This document shows, one piece after another, positions 33,391-41,754 of a stretch of DNA of 64,000 nucleotides. The DNA is from Desulfofustis glycolicus DSM 9705 (GTDB lineage Bacteria > Desulfobacterota > Desulfobulbia > Desulfobulbales > Desulfocapsaceae). Every line of letters starts with the position of its first letter. The first letter of the stretch is position 1. Made by a program: the position numbers and the translations under genes. A model generated the notes under the pieces. It saw only the letters and a list, made by a program, of their open reading frames with translations. It was not told the DNA's origin and made no database searches. Location of the stretch: positions 248,001-312,000 of the forward strand of contig NZ_FQXS01000001.1 in NCBI RefSeq assembly GCF_900130015.1, read 5' to 3'.

Positions 33391-33430
33391 CACATCCGGC
33401 AACCGGTGAGGAGACCGGTTGCCGGATGTG
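33391..33430 (-). terminator. Strong hairpin after mvhA
   Basis: Perfect 17-bp stem (CACATCCGGCAACCGGT, 33391-33407, and its complement 33414-33430) with a 6-nt loop, starting 18 bp past the mvhA stop. No T tract follows on either strand, so it may act as an mRNA 3'-end stabiliser or processing site instead of an intrinsic terminator. Confidence 0.6.
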
Positions 33431-33448
33431 GTTAATCCTCGTTCTCGC

Positions 33449-34897
33449 TCAGTTTTTCAACGTTTCAACCAAGTTGCCGTTGGCATCGACGATGTCCAGG
33501 GCCATCGGAATACCGCCATCCAGGCGGTGGGTGGCACAGGACATTCACGGGTCGTAGGCCCTGACGGCCATCTCCACCTTGTTCAGGATGCCCTGGTCGT
33601 AATGACCATCTTTGATCAGCGAGGTCGCCGCTTGCTTGACGCTCATGTTCATCGGGCCGATATTGTGCGTCGTGCCGACGATCAGATTGGCCGACGCGAT
33701 ACAACCGTCGGCATCGGTATGGTAATCATGGATCAGGGTGCCGCGCGGCGCCTCGACGATGCCGACCCCGCGGCCAGCCTTGGGCTCCACCTTGGCCCGG
33801 ACGTCGGTATCGGTGATGCCGTCCCAGTTGAGCAGTTCCATGGTTCGCTCGCAGGCATAGATCAACTCGATCAGTCGGGCATAGTGATAGAGCAACGTCG
33901 CCTGAGCCGGCCGCCCGAAGGCGGCCCGGAACTCCTCGAGCGCGGCCTGGGCATGCGGCGTGGAGATCTTGTCGCAGACATTGATCCTGGCCAGGGTGTT
34001 GGCGCGATAGATGCCTTTCGGGGCGTCGAGATCGAGTGAAAAGCCTTCGTTCCAGGAGCGGGCATAGGGCATCTTGCCATAGCCCCAGGGCTCCACATGT
34101 TCACCGAGATAATCGAGATAGTCCGCACCGTCGAAATCGACGTAGCTGCCGTCAGCTTTCATCAGCCGCTGACGACCGTCAAAGAGCCGCAGAGAACCGT
34201 CTGCCGGATCGACGGTACCGAGAAAGCCGGTGGTGATAACGCCCAGCTGGTTGATTGCGCCAAGATATTTGCTGAACACGTTGTTTTTCGCAAAATCAAG
34301 TGCATAGAGCGAAAAATCGAGCAGCGTCCGGGTATCCCTGAGCATCGCCTGCCGCTCAGCTTCCGGCAGGGGCTTGGAAAAACCGCCGACCACGGCGGCA
34401 ACCGGGTGAATCGCCTTGCCGGCGAACCGGTCGATCATCATCTGCCCGAGTTGACGCATCTTGACGACCTGGGTGGCCAGTTCCGGCGCCGCCTTGACCA
34501 CGCCGATGACATTGCGCACCGAATAATCGGCATCCGGGCCAAGCACGAAATCCGGAGCGGCCAGGAAAAAGAAATGCAGGATCTTGTCATTGATATGGGC
34601 CATTACCTGCAACAGTTCACGCAATTTCTGGCCGGTCTCCGTCGGGGTGACGCCGAAGCAGCCGTCAACCGCCTTGTTGCCGGCTGTGTGATGCATCCAT
34701 GGGCAAATGCCGCAGATCCGGTTGACGATGCGCGGCACTTCTTCGGCCGGCCGTCCCTCGATGAATTTTTCAAACCCGCGCAGGGACATCAAGCTCATAT
34801 AGGCGTTTTCGACGTTACCGGCATCGTCGAGATGAACGGCAATTCGGGCATGTCCCTCGATGCGGGTAACAGGCTGAATATTTAGTACCTTACCCAT
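33449..34897 (-). CDS. mvhA: [NiFeSe] hydrogenase large subunit, MvhA/VhuA type, selenoprotein
   Basis: 482-residue catalytic subunit of an Mvh-type hydrogenase. The N-terminal nickel motif is RICGICPWMHH. The frame meets TGA at 33545-33547 (codon 451), exactly at the first Cys of the C-terminal DPCxxCxxH motif, and continues as MSCATHRLDGGIPMAL to a TGA stop at 33449. Read as Sec, the motif is DP-U-MSCATH, like [NiFeSe] hydrogenases and methanogen VhuU. A hairpin follows at SECIS distance (33512-33528). The ~25 residues after the His would be the tail removed by the maturation protease encoded at 40977. Starts 1 bp after mvhG. Confidence 0.93.
33512..33528 (-). promoter_or_regulatory. Putative bacterial SECIS hairpin in mvhA
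   Basis: Counting the T of the TGA as 1, ACCGCC (20-25), loop TGGAT (26-30), GGCGGT (31-36): a perfect 6-bp stem at the spacing where SelB-binding SECIS loops occur. Same position and same loop as in mvhD. Confidence 0.75.
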
Positions 34898-34898
34898 G

Positions 34899-35846
34899 TT
34901 ATGCTTCCTCCTTCACGGCAGCCTTTTTCTTCGGACGCAGATTCCCATGAGCGCCGCTGAAGCGCAGAATGGAACGACGGTCGACCACCGATTTAGTGTC
35001 TATGCCATTGCTGGCCAGCGCATTCATCATGTCGAGCAATTGATTACCGTCCGGACGAACCGGTCCGAAACAGCCGCGGCACGGCACCCGGGCCTCAATG
35101 CAACTCGGCGCGCCGTATTTGGCACAGCCGGCGGCAGTCACCGGGCCCATGCACATGAAACCCTGCTCGAGCAGACAGCGCATTTCACTGATCGGCTTGT
35201 CCGGGTCAAACTCGACATTTTCCACGTAGCGCTTCACCTTACTGACGCTGCCCTTGCCTTCCCGACGCGTCGGGCAGGTGTCGCAGACGCTCTTGGTGGG
35301 CAACACCGGTTCACGGTTCTCGAGCAGCGAGATGATCACCTCGGCGATATGCGCCGGGTTCGGCGGACAGCCCGGTAGCTGCAGGTCGATCTTGACTTTT
35401 TCGTCCAAGGCGTAGGTTCGCTCGAGCAGTTTCGGTACACTTTGGTCCGGCCGCGATGCGCCGGGGTCGGTGGACGAGGTGCGATAAATAGCATCGAAAC
35501 TCTCACCGCTGTCCTGACCGTTCATCAGGGCGGGAATGCCGCCCTGCGTGGCGCAGGAACCAAGGGCAATCAGGATTTTGCATTTTTTGCGCATCTCTTC
35601 GAGTACCTCGAGATGCTCCTCGTTGGCCACTCCGCCGGTGACGATACCGACGACGGCCTCGGGAATCTGAAGATGCTCCCCTTCGTCACCGCATTGCCCG
35701 TAATATTTATGATCCATGATCACCGGGGCATGCACGATATCGAGATGCTCGGTGAGCAGCGGGACCAAAGCCTCGCCGATGTTCAGGACGGCAATCTCAC
35801 ACCCTGAACACGAGCTCAGCCATTCCAAAGCAGTTGTAACACCCAT
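34899..35846 (-). CDS. mvhG: Mvh-type hydrogenase small subunit
   Basis: 315 residues. It carries the Fe-S chain from the [NiFe] site to MvhD. The proximal cluster motif is SSCSGCEIAVLN (C13, C16), with further ligands in LGSCATQGG and QLPGCPPNP; the C-terminal part has DTCPTRREG, CLLEQGFMCMGPVTAAGC and PCRGCFGP. No Tat signal, so a cytoplasmic enzyme. Between mvhD and mvhA in the operon. Confidence 0.93.
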   Translation of the reverse strand: MGVTTALEWLSSCSGCEIAVLNIGEALVPLLTEHLDIVHAPVIMDHKYYGQCGDEGEHLQIPEAVVGIVTGGVANEEHLEVLEEMRKKCKILIALGSCATQGGIPALMNGQDSGESFDAIYRTSSTDPGASRPDQSVPKLLERTYALDEKVKIDLQLPGCPPNPAHIAEVIISLLENREPVLPTKSVCDTCPTRREGKGSVSKVKRYVENVEFDPDKPISEMRCLLEQGFMCMGPVTAAGCAKYGAPSCIEARVPCRGCFGPVRPDGNQLLDMMNALASNGIDTKSVVDRRSILRFSGAHGNLRPKKKAAVKEEA

Positions 35847-35857
35847 CGTATCCTCCC

Positions 35858-36274
35858 TTACGCTGCCTGAGCATCTGTGTTGACGGGCCCCAGCTTTCTG
35901 ACCCGGGCCGTCATCTCAGTGACCGCCTTGACGAACTTGTCGGGTTCAGCCGAAGATACCCACGTAATCGAAAACCGTTCGGGCTCGTACCCACAGTCGT
36001 CAAGAATTTCTGTGATCATATCGGCTCGGGCCATCGTTTTATAATTACCATCCAGGTAATGACATTCACCGAGGTGTCAGCCGAGCACCATCACCCCGTC
36101 GGCCCCCTGTCCGAGGGCCTTGGTGATGAATTCTGGATGGACCATGCCCGAACACATGACCCTGATGATCCGGACATTGGCCGGATACTGCATCCTGGCG
36201 GTGCCGGCGAGATCAGCCGCTGCATAGGAGCACCAGTTGCAGCAGAATGCTATGATTTTCGGTTCAAAACTCAT
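35858..36274 (-). CDS. mvhD: Hydrogenase iron-sulfur subunit MvhD/VhuD, selenoprotein
   Basis: 138 residues when the TGA at 36077-36079 (codon 66) is read through. The first 65 residues ([33 protein letters not shown]) are typical MvhD. The TGA stands for the Cys of the family motif GCHPGECHY, here [15 protein letters not shown], and the reading continues to a TAA at 35858. MvhD passes electrons from MvhG to HdrA. VhuD of some methanogens has Sec at this motif. The ATG is preceded by AAAGGAG at 7 nt. A predicted SECIS hairpin follows the TGA. Confidence 0.93.
36044..36060 (-). promoter_or_regulatory. Putative bacterial SECIS hairpin in mvhD
   Basis: ATTACC (20-25 from the TGA), loop TGGAT (26-30), GGTAAT (31-36): perfect 6-bp stem. 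The stem sequence differs from that of mvhA while the loop and offset are the same, which argues for selection on structure. Confidence 0.78.
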
Positions 36275-36323
36275 TGCGCTACTCCTTTGAGATAGTCGTG
36301 CATGTATCTGTTCAACCGGCCGA

Positions 36324-39300
36324 TCAGATGGCAAGCGCTGCCTCGATCTGACTGCTGATCTGCTCCATGGTAAAGCCCTGGACGACAACGCCGCGCTTCG
36401 GACAGGTGCCCTGGCAGAGACCGCACCCCTTGCACTGTGCCTTGTTTACCTTGATATACCGGTGCGGCTGTCCAGCTTCATCCGCTTCAACTTCCACCAA
36501 CTCGATGGCGTGATACGGGCAGACATCGATGCACAGGGCACAGCCGTCGCAATAGCGCAGATCGGGCTCGGCCTTCACCGCATCGAGGCTGACCGCCGAG
36601 CGTGACAGCAGGGTAGCCGCCCGGCCGGAAGCGGCCAGGGCCTGGGCCACCGATTCCTCGACGGGTTTCGGGTAATGGGCCAGGCCGGCAACGAACAGGC
36701 CGTCGGTGGCAAAATCGACCGGCCGCAACTTAGCGTGAGCTTCCTGGAAAAAACCGTCGCCGTCAATCGATACCTTGTAGATCTTGTTGAGTTTCTCGGC
36801 ATCGGGATTGGCAACGATCGCCGTGGCGAGCACGACCATGTCGGCCTTGATGCGGAGCGGTCGATGGAGGACGTGATCCCAGACGCCGACATTGACCTGC
36901 TTATGCTCCACCTCTACCGTCGGCTTGCCGTGCGTCTCGTAATTGATGAAGATAACGCCGAGTTCACGTGCCTTTTTGTAGAGCGTTTCCCGCTGACCAT
37001 AGGTCCGCATGTCGCGATAGAGAATGTAGACCATTCGCGAGGCATCTTCCTGCTTGAGATCGATGGCCGACTGCACGGAATGGGTGCAGCAGACCTTGGA
37101 GCAGTACATCCGGTCACCCTCACGTGATCCGACGCACTGGATGAAAACCACGGTCTTGGCCTTGACCGCGTGCTGCTCCTTGAGCTTGAAGAGCCGGTCA
37201 AACTCGAGCGCGGTGAGCACGTTCGGGATCCTGCCATAGCCGTATTCCTTGGGCCGCAGAGCGCGACCGCCGGTGGCCACAACACCGACACCGTGCTCGA
37301 TGGTCTTGGTCAGACCGTCGCGGGTGGCGATGGTCGTCGAGAAATTGCCGACGAATCCCTCCGCCTGGCGAACTTCAAATCCTTTATGGATGATGATCCG
37401 CTCGTTCTTCTGGACCTGGTCAATCAGTTTTTTGGCCCGATCCTGGATCGACTCGCCGGACCAGGTGTGCCCGAGATAGACGGCGTTACCGCCGAGGGAT
37501 TCTGTCTTCTCTACCAGATGTACCTCGAAGCCCTGTTCGGCCATGTTCAGGGCCGCCGCCATCCCGGCGATACCGCCGCCGATGACCAGCCCTTTCTGGA
37601 TAATCGGCACCGAGATTGGCTGCAGGGAGATCTGCCGTGCGACCTTGGCAACGGCCATCCGCACCAGGTCCTTGGCCTTGGCGGTAGCGGACTTGGGGTC
37701 GGCGGAGTGGACCCAGGAATTCTGATTCCTGATGTTGGCCATTTCCACCAGGTACTCGTTCAAGCCGGCAGCCTTCAGAGTCTCCCGGAACAACGGTTCG
37801 TGGGTCCGTGGCGTACAGGCGGCGACCACCACCCGGTTGAGTCCCTTGGACTTGATGGTCTGCACCATCTGCTCCTGGGTGTCCTGGGAGCAACTGAACA
37901 GGTTGCGTTCGGTATGAACCACGCCAGGCAGGGTCTGGGCATAGTCGGCAACCGCCTCGACATCGACGACTCCGGCTATATTGGAGCCGCAATGACAGAC
38001 GAAAACACCGATCTTCTCTTCCTCGTTTACCACGTCCCGTTCCTGTGGGAACGTCTTTTCCTGACTCAGCTGTCCGCGAGCCGGAGCAAGTACGTCGGCA
38101 ACTGCCGCAGCCGCCGCCGAACCTTCCATCACCGACTGCGGGATATCCTTCGGCCCGGCAAAGGCGCCGCAGGTGAAAATCCCCTTTTTCGAGGTCGAAA
38201 CCGGCGAAAAATCAGAAGTTGCGGCAAACCGGTCGTTGGTCAGTCTAACCCCGGTCAGATCGGCAAGTGCTTTGATATGATCAGGGATCTGCAGGCCCAC
38301 GGAGAGTACCACCAGATCGAAATACTCCTCGACCTGCCGTCCTTCCTCGTTGATGTAGTGGAGTCGCAGATCGCCGCTTTCGCCTTCCGGCTCAACCCCA
38401 TGTACCCGGCAGCGGACAAAACGGACACCCGATTCATCTTTAGCCCGCTGGTAATAGCGATCGAAATCCTTGCCATGGGTCCGCATGTCCATCATAAAGA
38501 TGGAGGTACGCAGTCCCGGCACGTGATCTTTCGCCATCACCGCTTCCTTGATGGCATACATGCAGCAGACCGACGAACAATAGGCATTCCCGCATTTATT
38601 CTCATCGCGACTGCCGACGCATTGCAAAAATGCGACCTTGGTGATCTCTTTGCCGTCCGACGGCCTGACCAGATGCCCTTCGGTCGGCCCGGAGGCAGAC
38701 AGGTACCGCTCGAACTGCATCGCAGTGACCACATTGGGATATCGGCCATAGCCCCAGACACCGGCTGCCGACGGATCAAAACTCTCGAAACCCGGTGACA
38801 GGATGACGGCACCGACATTGATCTGATGGATCTTCTCGGTATCGTCGAAATTTATCGCCCCGGCCGGACAAACCTTCTCACAGAAACCGCAGGCGCCGGC
38901 TTTCTTGAAGCGGATACAGTTGTCGGCATCGATCTGGTACTTCAGCGGCACCGCCTGGGCATATTTTACATAGATTGCTTTGCGTTTGCCGGTAGCCGCA
39001 TCATACTCGCTGTCCACCTTCTTCGGACATTTCGCCGCACATTCGCCGCAGGCGATACACTTGTCCATATCCACGTAGCGTGGATGTTCTTTCACCGTAA
39101 CCTGAAAGTCACCGACATCGCCTGAAATACCGGCGAGTTCACTGAGCGTCATCAACTTGATATTTAAGTGCCGACCGCACTCAACCAGTTTTGGCGCGAT
39201 AATTCACATCGAACAGTCGTTGGTCGGGAAGGTCTTGTCCAATTGGGCCATGGCGCCGCCGATGGCGCCGGATCGTTCCACCAGGTAGACGTAGTAACCG

Positions 39301-39386
39301 GAATCGGCAAGATCCAGTGCTGCCTGCATACCGGTGATTCCGCCACCGACGATCATCACCGAGCCGACTTTTTGCGTGTCCAGCAT
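36324..39386 (-). CDS. hdrA: Heterodisulfide reductase subunit HdrA, tandem double module, selenoprotein
   Basis: 1020 residues with an in-frame TGA at 39204-39206 (codon 61). Before it: [19 protein letters not shown] (FAD fold) up to FPTNDCSM. After it: [17 protein letters not shown], normal HdrA sequence. The TGA replaces the first Cys of the CSMCILSPK-type motif. Two HdrA-like modules follow each other: the second begins near [17 protein letters not shown] and has its own [15 protein letters not shown]. 4Fe-4S motifs are near the N-terminal third ([12 protein letters not shown]) and at the C-terminus ([24 protein letters not shown]). HdrA holds the bifurcating flavin in Mvh-Hdr complexes. 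ATG 39386 follows AGGAG. Confidence 0.92.
39164..39184 (-). promoter_or_regulatory. Putative bacterial SECIS hairpin in hdrA
   Basis: TTGAGTGC (23-30 from the TGA), loop GGTCG (31-35), GCACTTAA (36-43): an 8-bp stem with one G-T wobble. The loop begins GGTC, as in the E. coli fdhF element. It is 5 nt further from the TGA than the other three. Confidence 0.65.
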
Positions 39387-39490
39387 GATAGATGTCTCCT
39401 TTTCAGAAAGTGCATGTGTGCCCTAGGTAATGGACCGCCACATGCGTGTTAAATCAATTTCTCGCGAACGGCCAGATCACTTGTAGCCGT

Positions 39491-40987
39491 CTACTGCGCC
39501 TCGGTTTCAGAGGACTGCTCAGCAGCCTCGGCTCCCTCGCCCGGCTGGACCAGGGAATCGGCAACCAGTTCCCACAGGTACTTGACCTCGATGCCGAGAT
39601 CGTACTCGTTATTGAGCGACTTGAGCAGCTGGTCGCGGCAGTTATGGCACGGTGCAATAACCAGGTGCGCCTCCGTCTCTCGGATCTGGCGCGCCTTGAT
39701 GCGGCCGTAGAAGACCCGTTCCGGGGCAAACGGCATGGCCCAGGCGCCGCCGCCGGCACCGCAGCAGTAGTTGGATTCGCGATTGGGCTCCATATCCTTG
39801 AAGTCGGGACAACAGAGCTTGGTGATGATGCGGCCTTCCTCGTAATACGCCTTGCCGAAGGCCTTCTCGGATTTTCGCCCGTAATTGCAGGGATCGTGAT
39901 AAGTCGCCCGCATCGGGTGTTTGCTGTTGTCGAGCTTGATCTTGCCCTCGTTGATATATTCAAGCAGCAGATCGAAGACCGACATGATCTTGAATTCTTT
40001 CAGTGCTTCCGGAAACCATTTGTTCAACCCGGACCGGGTTGCAAAGTAGGCGTGGCCTCACTCGGGGAGCAGGAGCACCTCGCATTTGAGGCGCCTCATA
40101 TTGTCGACGATCCGACCGACAACGGTCTTCATCGCCTCGTCGTCGCCGGAAAAGAGCCCCCAGTTGACCCCCTCCCAGTTTTCCGCCGGAATGGTCCAGG
40201 ATTCGCCGGCGGCATGGAAAATGCGCCACCAATACTTCATGTCGTCCGGCTCGGCGAAGGGTTCTTTGGAGTTGACGGTGACCATGACCCGGGCCCCGAC
40301 CACATCGATAGGCGTCTTGAAGCCGGTCAAGCCCTCTTCGTCCAGTTCCTCTCCCAACTCCTCCAAGAGAAAAAGAAAGTCATCCTTCGGGATACCAAGG
40401 TTGTTGCCGCGCTCCAAACAGGTAGCCACACCTTTGTGGATCGGGCCGGGAACGAGATTGCGATCGCGCATGGAGCGCAGTCGCCTGATCAAGGATAGGA
40501 TCTGCACGCCTGCCGGACAGACGTTTTCACACTTGCCGCACATGGTGCATTTCCACGGCCAGTTACTGTCCAGCAGTTCCTTTTCCAGACCAAGTACCGC
40601 CATGCGAACGAGCTTTCGTGGATCGAGCCCGTCAACACCGGCGATCGGACAGGCGCTGGCACAGCTGCCACAGGTGAGGCAGATATCAGCCCATTGGGCA
40701 TCGGCATACACCGCCTTTTCAGCATACCCGATATCGAGGGGCTCCAGTTGTTTCCGACGCCTCTCGTATTTTTGGATCTTCTCCTCGTCGACGTTGCTGG
40801 TCGGCTTGATTTGCGGCTTACGACCAAACTTGGCGCACAGGGTCTGGTAGTCCTCGAACTTCATCAGATACTTGCGGCCGGGGCCCTCCTTGGCGCGGAG
40901 GGTCCCGGAATTAATCCAGTTCCTGATGGTGTTACGATGAACACCGAACTCCTCCGCCATTTCGCTGACTCTGAATTCATACATCAT
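39491..40987 (-). CDS. HdrC/HdrB-like (HdrD/DsrK-type) Fe-S protein with N-terminal HTH, selenoprotein
   Basis: 498 residues with an in-frame TGA at 40058-40060 (codon 310). Residues 1 to about 55 look like an excisionase/MerR-type helix-turn-helix (VSEMAEEFGVHRNTIRNWI, then GPGRKYLMKFED). An HdrC-like part carries CLTCGSCASACP and CTMCGKCENVCP. Then comes a CCG-type part: LLLPE-U-GHAYFATRSG at the TGA (family PECGHAY), YHDPCNYGRK, KLCCPDF, NYCCGAGGGAW and APCHNC. It would house the non-cubane cluster site that reduces a disulfide or thiol acceptor. The start overlaps the protease gene by 11 nt. Confidence 0.88.
40025..40041 (-). promoter_or_regulatory. Putative bacterial SECIS hairpin in the HdrC/B gene
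   Basis: CAACCC (20-25 from the TGA), loop GGTCC (26-30), GGGTTG (31-36): perfect 6-bp stem at the same offset as in mvhA and mvhD, with a GGTC loop shared with hdrA. Confidence 0.78.
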
Positions 40988-41480
40988 CTAGGGTCACCTC
41001 ATTGAGCTGGTTTAATAGAATTCGTTTGAGCATCTCACATGTTTTAACAACGGCACCAGTCATCGTCGGCGACAGTCCCGGTTCTATCTCAGCGGGAATA
41101 TATTCGGCCTGGGCGGCCACAATCGTGACCGTGATGCCGGTGTGTTCTTCAAGTTCATGCAGGAGGTTGACGGTGGGGAATTGATGCAAGGAGAAATCGT
41201 GGATCTTCTTGGCCGGGATCGACCGGGAGTCGATTAAAAAAACGTCGCCGGGCTGCCGATCCGGAAAATCGACAGCGTCGAGGATGATAATGTGCTCCGG
41301 CCGCCCTTCCTCAGTGAGCAGATAGTCGAACAAATACTCCCTGATACCGGTCATCGCATCGACGGCTTCCACATTATCCGGCAGGTCACCGCCATCGTTC
41401 AGGGCGGCAACAACCGCCGGCCCGAAACCGTCGTCTCCCATCAGGAGGTTGCCACAGCCAAAAATCATTGTAGAAGACAT
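40977..41480 (-). CDS. Hydrogenase maturation protease
   Basis: 167 residues of the HycI/HybD/FrcD peptidase family, which clips the C-terminal tail of the large subunit after nickel insertion. Motifs: FGCGNLLMGDDGFGPAVV (metal-binding Asp at 16/17), IIILDAVDFPD and a later His in DFSLHQFPT that corresponds to the third nickel ligand. First gene of the operon; its target is presumably MvhA, whose tail after SCATH fits. The stop overlaps the HdrC/B start. Confidence 0.9.
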   Translation of the reverse strand: MSSTMIFGCGNLLMGDDGFGPAVVAALNDGGDLPDNVEAVDAMTGIREYLFDYLLTEEGRPEHIIILDAVDFPDRQPGDVFLIDSRSIPAKKIHDFSLHQFPTVNLLHELEEHTGITVTIVAAQAEYIPAEIEPGLSPTMTGAVVKTCEMLKRILLNQLNEVTLDDV

Positions 41481-41493
41481 AATTGGTCTCTTT

Positions 41494-41625
41494 GTGCAAA
41501 TGTTGCAACAATACTTACCAGCCGGGGAAAATAACCGTGCAAAAAGGATAATTCAAGCAGATTTTAACGAAACTTTCACATTTTCTGATATGGACACCTA
41601 CAGGCGCCAGAAATCATTGTGCAAA
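41494..41625. promoter_or_regulatory. Three GTGCAAA boxes upstream of the Hdr-Mvh operon
   Basis: GTGCAAA occurs at 41494-41500, 41537-41543 and 41619-41625 on the plus strand (TTTGCAC on the operon strand), in the 150 bp before the first gene. Two are extended to TTGTGCAAA, and a related CATTTGCAAAC follows at 41631. This may be an operator for an unknown regulator. I could not fit a clean sigma-54 or sigma-70 promoter. Confidence 0.35.
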
Positions 41626-41754
41626 CGTTTCATTTGCAAACAACAGATAAGCTGCGAGGAAATGTCAGCGACAACAAAGTCAACAACGAATGGAAGACCG
41701 GTGAGCGATGGAGGAGAAACGCCCTGTGCGAGTTGGTCAGGCGGGAGATGGCGG

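Noticed and set aside
36077-36388. ORF 36077-36388 as an independent gene
   Set aside because: It starts upstream of the true mvhD start in the same frame and ends at the Sec TGA; it is the first half of mvhD with a spurious N-terminal extension.
37170-38798. 542-codon plus-strand ORF opposite hdrA
   Set aside because: It is antisense to clear HdrA sequence and shows no motif.
33545-40060. Four in-frame TGAs read as nonsense mutations, pseudogenes or assembly errors
   Set aside because: All four fall exactly on motif cysteines, all frames continue with family-typical motifs, and all are followed by SECIS-like hairpins. Random decay would not choose these positions.
41497-41522. Sigma-54 promoter upstream of the hydrogenase operon
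   Set aside because: The best GG...GC pair on the minus strand has an 11-bp spacer instead of the required 10.
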